NCBI GenBank assembly: GCA_937995875.1
Contig: CALKIW010000017.1
Span: 1 to 11,662, forward strand
Direction of reading: 5' to 3'
DNA length: 11,662 nt
Origin: an uncultured Bacteroidales bacterium
GTDB lineage: Bacteria > Bacteroidota > Bacteroidia > Bacteroidales > Bacteroidaceae
In this document: positions 7,205 to 11,662 of the stretch, one piece after another
Layout of the letters: the number at the start of each line of letters is the position of its first letter
How positions within the stretch are numbered: position 1 is the first letter of the stretch
Made by a program: the position numbers and the translations under genes
The notes under the pieces: generated by a model
Databases searched by the model: none
What the model saw: the letters and a program-made list of their open reading frames with translations, nothing else
Told to the model about the DNA's origin: nothing

Positions 7205-7211
7205 AACAGAT

Positions 7212-8669
7212 ATGAAAACAGAAGAGAACGTACAGGAAAAAAATAAATTTGTTAAGCAGGTAGCGGAACAGAAGTATGAGTTCGGTTTTACAACAGACGT
7301 GGAGACGGAGATTATTCCGGTGGGCCTCGATGAGGATGTGGTTAGGCTCATCTCCCGTAAGAAGCAGGAACCGGAGTGGCTTTTGGAGTTCCGTTTGGAG
7401 GCTTTCCGCTATTGGAAGACCATGAAGGTGCCCACATGGGGACACCTCCATCTGCCGGAGATAGATTTTCAGGGCATTTCTTATTACGCCGACCCTATGG
7501 CCAAGAAACCGGCTAACAAAGAGATTGACCCGGAGTTGGAGAAGACTTTTGACAAGTTGGGCATCCCTTTGGAGGAGCGCTTGGCATTGAGCGGTACGGC
7601 CGTAGATGCTGTGATGGACTCCGTATCGGTGAAAACTACTTTCAAAAAGCAGTTGGCCGAGAAGGGAGTCATATTCTGCTCGATCAGCGAAGCAGTGCGC
7701 AAGTACCCCGATTTGGTGCGACAGTATCTTGGAACTGTGGTGCCCATTCGCGACAACTTCACTTCAGCGCTCAATTCTGCGGTGTTCAGCGACGGGAGCT
7801 TTGTGTATATTCCCAAAGGCGTTCGATGTCCGATGGAGCTTAGTAGCTACTTCCGCATCAACGCAAGGAATACGGGCCAGTTTGAGCGCACACTGATAGT
7901 GGCCGACGACGACTCGTATGTGTCCTACCTTGAAGGTTGTACGGCTCCGATGCGTGATGAGAATCAGCTGCATGCCGCCATTGTGGAAATCGTGGTGATG
8001 AACAATGCAGAGGTGAAATACTCTACCGTTCAGAACTGGTATCCGGGCGACGAAAACGGCAAGGGAGGTATTCTGAATCTTGTGACCAAGCGTGGCGATT
8101 GTCGCGGCGTGAACTCCAAACTGTCGTGGACGCAGGTAGAGACCGGCTCGGCCATCACGTGGAAATATCCCAGTTGTATTCTTCGGGGAGACAATTCCCA
8201 AGCCGAATTTTACAGCGTTGCGGTGACCAACAACCATCAGGAGGCCGACACGGGCACAAAGATGATACACATGGGCAAGAACACCAAGTCTACCATCATC
8301 TCGAAGGGAATTTCTGCCGGCAAAAGCCAAAACTCATATCGTGGTTTGGTCAGGGTGACAGCAAACGCCGAGAATGCCCGAAACTACAGCAGTTGCGACT
8401 CGTTGTTGCTTGGCTCTAACTGTGGAGCGCACACATTTCCCTACTTGGACATTCATAACCAGACGGCCATTGTGGAGCATGAGGCAACCACTTCAAAGAT
8501 TTCTGAAGACCAGTTGTTCTATTGCAACCAGCGGGGCATTGATATGGAAGACGCTATAGGGCTCATCGTCAATGGCTATGCCAAGGAGGTACTCAATAAA
8601 CTCCCGATGGAATTTGCGGTCGAAGCGCAGAAGCTGTTAAGCGTTTCATTGGAAGGATCTGTAGGTTAA
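7212..8669 (+). CDS. sufB: Fe-S cluster assembly scaffold protein SufB
   Basis: SufB is the core of the SufBC2D complex that assembles Fe-S clusters in the cytoplasm from sulfur delivered by a cysteine desulfurase. The 485-residue protein aligns by eye with E. coli SufB throughout. The Cys corresponding to E. coli Cys405 is present at 395 (SSCDSLLLG), and the conserved EHE corresponding to 432-434 lies at 422-424 (VEHEATTSKI). The C-terminus FAVEAQKLLSVSLEGSVG is family-typical. The N-terminal region (KYEFGFTTDVETEI) and the parallel beta-helix core (about 180-400) fit the family. ATG 7212 lacks a Shine-Dalgarno sequence. It is the first gene of the suf operon, behind its own putative promoter and operator. 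Confidence 0.97.
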   Translation: MKTEENVQEKNKFVKQVAEQKYEFGFTTDVETEIIPVGLDEDVVRLISRKKQEPEWLLEFRLEAFRYWKTMKVPTWGHLHLPEIDFQGISYYADPMAKKPANKEIDPELEKTFDKLGIPLEERLALSGTAVDAVMDSVSVKTTFKKQLAEKGVIFCSISEAVRKYPDLVRQYLGTVVPIRDNFTSALNSAVFSDGSFVYIPKGVRCPMELSSYFRINARNTGQFERTLIVADDDSYVSYLEGCTAPMRDENQLHAAIVEIVVMNNAEVKYSTVQNWYPGDENGKGGILNLVTKRGDCRGVNSKLSWTQVETGSAITWKYPSCILRGDNSQAEFYSVAVTNNHQEADTGTKMIHMGKNTKSTIISKGISAGKSQNSYRGLVRVTANAENARNYSSCDSLLLGSNCGAHTFPYLDIHNQTAIVEHEATTSKISEDQLFYCNQRGIDMEDAIGLIVNGYAKEVLNKLPMEFAVEAQKLLSVSLEGSVG

Positions 8670-8693
8670 GTTTTATATTAAATGTAACAAATC

Positions 8694-9039
8694 ATGAAAC
8701 GGTACTGTTTAATTTTACTGTTGTTGTCCTTTGTTCTCGTTTCGAGGGCAGCCGTTTGGGAGATAAAGCCTTGGCAAGCCTATTTGATCGAACAGAGGAT
8801 CAAGACCGACACACTGAAAGCGCAGGTTTCGATTATGCTCCCTCAAAGGTTGGGAAAAAAAGAATTTGGCTAAACCTAATTTCAACATTCCCCACTATTA
8901 TCCATTGCCGCAGAAGACGATGTTCGAACGTTGGGATGAGCAGGAAAGGAACGCGCGGATAGCACGAGGTGACTATCATACCGGTGATTTTGTAGTAGAT
9001 ATGTTATGTGATATTCTCACTATATTTAGTTCTAAATAA
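8694..9039 (+). pseudogene. Small secreted-protein gene with a +1-type frameshift in an A7 run
   Basis: ATG 8694 opens a 59-codon frame with a clear signal peptide (MKRYCLILLLLSFVLVSRA, likely cut near A19/A20), ending at TAA 8871-8873. The frame one base ahead is open from 8818 to TAA 9037-9039 and reads like real protein (NFNIPHYYPLPQKTMFERW, later DYHTGDFVVDML). Removing one A from the A7 run (8855-8861) joins them into a 114-residue secreted protein with no visible lipobox. The gene starts 24 bases after sufB and ends 11 bases before sufC, so it belongs to the suf operon. I recognise no family. It may be a true pseudogene, a phase-variable or slippage-corrected gene, or a sequencing error in the homopolymer. 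A -1 slip would instead enter a frame ending at 8962 with an Arg-rich, unlikely sequence. Confidence 0.65.
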
Positions 9040-9050
9040 ATAATAATAAG

Positions 9051-9818
9051 ATGTTAGAAGTTAAAAACCTGCACGCTACCATTGCAGGAAAAGAAATATT
9101 AAAAGGCATCAACTTCTCCATTAAAGATGGAGAGATACACGCCATCATGGGCCCCAATGGGTCTGGAAAATCCACTTTGAGTGCCGTTTTGACCGGTAAT
9201 CCACTTTACACGGTCACTGAGGGCTCGGCAATATTTAATGGTAAGAACTTGCTGGAGATGGCGCCGGAAGACCGGGCCTGCGAGGGATTGTTTCTTTCAT
9301 TCCAATATCCTGTGGAGATTCCCGGCGTGTCAATGACCAATTTCATGCGGGCGGCTGTCAATGCACGTCGCAAATACAACGGACAGGAGCCCATGAACGT
9401 GTCCGAGTTCATGCAGATGATGAAGGAAAAGCGTGAAATAGTAGGTCTCAATGCTAAGCTTTCGCGACGCTCTGTCAATGAAGGCTTCTCCGGAGGAGAG
9501 AAGAAACGCAATGAGATTTTCCAGATGGCGATGCTCGATCCGAAGCTCAGCATACTCGATGAAACCGACTCTGGCCTCGACGTGGACGCCATGCGAGTTG
9601 TGGCAGATGGCGTGAACAAGCTCTTCAATCCGCAGAAATCCATTATCGTCATCACCCACTACGAACGCTTGTTGGAGATGATCAAACCGGATGTTATCCA
9701 TGTTTTGTATAATGGGCGCATTGTGAAGACCGAAGGTCCGGAGCTTGCTAAGGAAATAGAAAAGCGCGGTTACGACTGGATCAAGGAAGAAGCCGATGCC
9801 GCTTTTGAGAATAAATAG
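9051..9818 (+). CDS. sufC: Fe-S cluster assembly ATPase SufC
   Basis: SufC is the soluble ABC-type ATPase of the SufBC2D complex; ATP-driven SufC dimerisation reshapes SufB-SufD so that clusters can form. The 255-residue protein has the usual length and all motifs: Walker A GPNGSGKST (34-42), Q-loop Gln85 (SFQYP), signature FSGGEKKR (146-153), Walker B SILDE with catalytic Glu171, D-loop SGLD (174-177) and switch His203 (ITHYERLL). There is no membrane segment. ATG 9051 starts MLEVKNLHATIAGKEILKG, as in homologues. It follows the small secreted-protein gene by 11 bases and is probably transcribed from the sufB promoter. Confidence 0.97.
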   Translation: MLEVKNLHATIAGKEILKGINFSIKDGEIHAIMGPNGSGKSTLSAVLTGNPLYTVTEGSAIFNGKNLLEMAPEDRACEGLFLSFQYPVEIPGVSMTNFMRAAVNARRKYNGQEPMNVSEFMQMMKEKREIVGLNAKLSRRSVNEGFSGGEKKRNEIFQMAMLDPKLSILDETDSGLDVDAMRVVADGVNKLFNPQKSIIVITHYERLLEMIKPDVIHVLYNGRIVKTEGPELAKEIEKRGYDWIKEEADAAFENK

Positions 9819-9819
9819 C

Positions 9820-9903
9820 AGTGAAGTTGGCAAGGCGGGAACTTGAGAAGGTGGGAAAACGACTTGTCATAGACAAGCGACGCGATGACAACCTAACTTC
9901 ACT
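9820..9903 (+). other. Structured sufC-sufD spacer with nested and alternative stems
   Basis: AGTGAAGTT (9820-9828) pairs perfectly with AACTTCACT (9895-9903), closing a 66-base loop that begins 2 bases after the sufC stop. Inside, CTTGTC (9863-9868) pairs with GACAAG (9872-9877), or the overlapping TTGTCAT (9864-9870) can pair with ATGACAA (9885-9891); the two are mutually exclusive. No T-run follows, so read-through into sufD is expected. It may tune the SufC:SufD ratio through RNA stability, or be a repeat relic. Confidence 0.45.
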
Positions 9904-9917
9904 ACCGCTAAGATTTA

Positions 9918-9942
9918 AAACTTCAAACGTTTAAAAAGTTTG
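9918..9942. promoter_or_regulatory. Dyad just upstream of sufD
   Basis: AAACTT (9918-9923) and AAGTTT (9936-9941) form an inverted repeat around the palindrome AAACGTTT (9925-9932); CAAAC/GTTTG (9924-9928, 9938-9942) is an alternative pairing. It ends 4 bases before the sufD ATG and could affect initiation or bind a protein. The AT-rich composition makes chance symmetry possible. Confidence 0.3.
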
Positions 9943-9946
9943 TTTC

Positions 9947-11323
9947 ATGAACAGTGAAAAGCAATATATCGACCTTTACGAGCAAACCCGACAGATGATT
10001 TTCGACTATTCGGCTGCACCGCTGAACGCCGTGCGTGACCATGCTTTCGAGGTCTTCAAGGCTAAGGGATTTCCCAATAAGAAGGTCGAGGAATATAAAT
10101 ACACCGATATGCAGAAGCTGTTTGAGCCTGATTATGGCTTAAATTTCAAGCGTATCGAATTTCCAATCAATCCATACAAATCGTTCCGTTGTGATGTGCC
10201 CAACCTGAGTACGTCGCTCTATTTTGTTGTCAACGACCAGTTCTACAGCAAAGTTCAGCCTAAGGCGACACTGCCAGAGGGCGTCATTGTGGGCAGCTTG
10301 AAAGATCAGGCAGAGCGCAATCCGGAACTCATTACCAAGTATTATGCTAAGATAGCGAAGACCGACGGCGACGCACTGACTGCTCTCAATACCATGCTGG
10401 CGCAAGACGGATTGTTTGTTTATGTGCCGCGCAATGTTAAGATTAACCGTGCCATACAGGTCGTGAACATTCTTCGTTCCGATGTCGATCTCATGGTCAA
10501 TCGCCGTGTGCTCATCATTATGGAAGAGGGGGCTGAGGCTAAGTTCTTGTTCTGTGACGACTCTGCCGACGACCGAAACTTCCTCGGCACGCAGGTCATT
10601 GAGGCATACGTCGGCGAGAATGCCTCACTGGACCTTTATTGTCTTGAGACTACACACCATAAGACTGTGCGCATTTCCAATGTCTACATTGAGCAGCAAG
10701 CCAACAGTCGTGTAAATCATAACGTCATTACGCTCCACAACGGAGTCACGCGCAACCATCTCGAACTCGTGTTCAAGGGTGAAGGAGCCGAATGTTGGTG
10801 CAACGGCTGTGTCATTGCAGACGGCAATCAGCACGTGGACAACAATACGTTGATAGACCATCAGGTGGGACATTGCAGTTCAAACCAGCTCTACAAATAC
10901 GTGCTCGATGGTAAGGCGGTCGGCGCTTTTGCCGGATTGATCCATGTTCGCAAGGACAGTCAGAAGACGGATTCGCAAATGACCAACCAGAATCTTTGCA
11001 CCACGAAGACGGCGCGTATGTTCACACAACCCATGCTTGAGATCTATGCCGACGATGTGAAGTGCGCTCACGGGTCCACCGTAGGCCAACTCAACGATGC
11101 GGCCATGTTCTATATGCAGCAACGTGGTATCGACAAGCGTGAGGCGAAGCTGCTCCTCGAATTTGCATTTGTGGGTGAGGTCATCGACCAAATCAAACTT
11201 GAGCCGCTCCGCAACCGCCTTCACCACTTGGTAGAAAAACGCTTTCGTGGTGAACTGAACAAATGCGAAGGGTGTGGTAATTCAAAATTATTCGCAAGCT
11301 CATCAACTCGTCACAATTCATAA
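9947..11323 (+). CDS. sufD: Fe-S cluster assembly protein SufD
   Basis: SufD pairs with SufB in the SufBC2D scaffold and is needed for iron acquisition by the complex. The 458-residue product has the SufD/SufB beta-helix core (about 150-400). Its CAHGSTVGQ motif (373-381) contains His375, matching the cluster-assembly His360 of E. coli SufD. The N-terminal helical region contains EEYKYTDMQKLFE (48-60), typical of the family. Near the end is ELNKCEGCG (Cys440, Cys443), a CxxC seen, as I recall, in Bacteroidota SufD. The last residues (445-458, NSKLFASSSTRHNS) are encoded by repeat-like DNA and are probably not ancestral. ATG 9947 lies 128 bases after sufC. A cysteine desulfurase gene, sufS, often follows but is not in the window. 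Confidence 0.95.
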   Translation: MNSEKQYIDLYEQTRQMIFDYSAAPLNAVRDHAFEVFKAKGFPNKKVEEYKYTDMQKLFEPDYGLNFKRIEFPINPYKSFRCDVPNLSTSLYFVVNDQFYSKVQPKATLPEGVIVGSLKDQAERNPELITKYYAKIAKTDGDALTALNTMLAQDGLFVYVPRNVKINRAIQVVNILRSDVDLMVNRRVLIIMEEGAEAKFLFCDDSADDRNFLGTQVIEAYVGENASLDLYCLETTHHKTVRISNVYIEQQANSRVNHNVITLHNGVTRNHLELVFKGEGAECWCNGCVIADGNQHVDNNTLIDHQVGHCSSNQLYKYVLDGKAVGAFAGLIHVRKDSQKTDSQMTNQNLCTTKTARMFTQPMLEIYADDVKCAHGSTVGQLNDAAMFYMQQRGIDKREAKLLLEFAFVGEVIDQIKLEPLRNRLHHLVEKRFRGELNKCEGCGNSKLFASSSTRHNS

Positions 11324-11520
11324 TTCATAATTGGGCTCACGCAATGGCAATTCATAATTCATAATGCATAATTCATAATTAGGCTTCGCGATAATGTTTA
11401 TGACATTATGCTCTTCTCGACACACATCCCATACCTCACATCTCATAATGCTAAGAGACCGTTGTTGACTAATTGTGAATTAAAAATTATGCATTGTGAA
11501 TTGCAAAGGATTATGAATTA
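11279..11520. repeat. AT-rich degenerate AATTCATAATT repeats after sufD
   Basis: Runs of the unit AATTCATAATT occur at 11315-11332 and 11349-11380, with AATTCAAAATT at 11279-11289 inside sufD. Further on (11471-11520) the same words occur in the opposite orientation (AATTATGCATTGTGAATT and similar). This makes a large imperfect inverted arrangement around a non-repetitive centre (about 11381-11470). Similar intergenic repeats are common in Prevotella, as I recall. No coding sequence is visible. Confidence 0.7.
11391..11409 (+). other. Hairpin downstream of sufD
   Basis: ATAATGT (11391-11397) pairs perfectly with ACATTAT (11403-11409) around a 5-base loop. No T-run follows. It might be a weak transcription end or 3' stabiliser for the suf mRNA. 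Confidence 0.3.
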
Positions 11521-11528
11521 CACCCCCC

Positions 11529-11662
11529 CGCGCAGCCAATTAAGAATTATGCATTACCATCGCGCAGCCCAATTATGAATTTTGAATTATGAATTATGCA
11601 TTGCCAACGCGCAGCCCAATTATGAATTTTGAATTATGAATTATGCATTGCCAACGCGCAGC
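11529..11662. repeat. 47-bp tandem repeat array, continuing beyond the window
   Basis: Two identical 47-base units occur at 11561-11607 and 11608-11654, each beginning CGCGCAGCCCAATTATG and ending GCATTGCCAA. A third begins at 11655 and is cut by the window edge. A shorter 32-base variant (11529-11560) lacks the middle AATTTTGAATT-containing part and differs at a few bases. A C7 run (11523-11529) precedes it. Exact identity between units suggests recent duplication or homogenisation, and copy number is probably variable. Confidence 0.9.

Noticed and set aside
8847..8873. Programmed -1 ribosomal frameshift on the A7 run
   Set aside because: A -1 shift leads to the frame ending at 8962, not to the protein-like frame; a +1 shift or loss of one A is required instead.
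8756..8962. 68-codon frame between sufB and sufC starting at TTG
   Set aside because: Its product becomes Arg/Cys-rich nonsense and lacks a signal peptide; the 8694-9039 reading with one base removed gives a much more protein-like sequence.
11529..11662. CRISPR array
   Set aside because: The 47-base units are directly abutting and identical, with no unique spacers and no cas genes nearby.

Overview
The window comes from a Bacteroidota genome, most likely Prevotella or a close relative. The evidence is a TAnnTTTG-type -7 promoter element before rimP, no Shine-Dalgarno sequence before most starts, Bacteroidota-type RimP, NusA, IF2 and Suf proteins, and intergenic AATTCATAATT-type repeats. All recognised genes lie on the + strand.

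Layout. (1) 2-1189 is the 3' part of a PspC-family membrane protein gene cut by the left edge; its C-terminus carries a predicted extracytoplasmic beta-sandwich domain. (2) 1190-2060 has no gene I can support; it holds two short doubtful open frames and a strong inverted repeat. (3) 2062-7153 is the transcription/translation operon rimP-nusA-infB. It has a Bacteroidota promoter, a terminator-like hairpin in the leader (2111-2145), a 177-base nusA-infB spacer with an 11-bp long-range complementarity, and a clear intrinsic terminator at 7121-7153. (4) 7154-11323 is a SUF iron-sulfur cluster assembly operon, sufB-(small secreted-protein gene)-sufC-sufD. Its start region has a Fur-box-like sequence and a perfect 8-bp dyad at the promoter. 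The small gene between sufB and sufC is broken by one extra A in an A7 run, so neither of its halves makes a long open frame. (5) 11279-11662 is an AT-rich repeat field that supplies the last codons of sufD and ends in 47-bp tandem repeats running off the window. No sufS or sufE is seen; they may lie beyond the repeats.

How the genes work together. RimP matures the 30S subunit, NusA controls RNA polymerase pausing and termination, and IF2 starts translation, so the first operon couples transcription to ribosome activity. SufB, SufC and SufD form the SufBC2D scaffold on which Fe-S clusters are built using SufC ATPase activity. In other Bacteroidales, as I recall, a cvpA-like gene sits between infB and sufB; here there is only a 202-base spacer.

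Most of the window is ordinary core genome. The points most worth checking are the rimP leader hairpin, the frameshifted secreted-protein gene inside the suf operon, the putative sufB operator region and the repeat-derived SufD tail. I see no CRISPR array, tRNA, rRNA, transposase or defence system.
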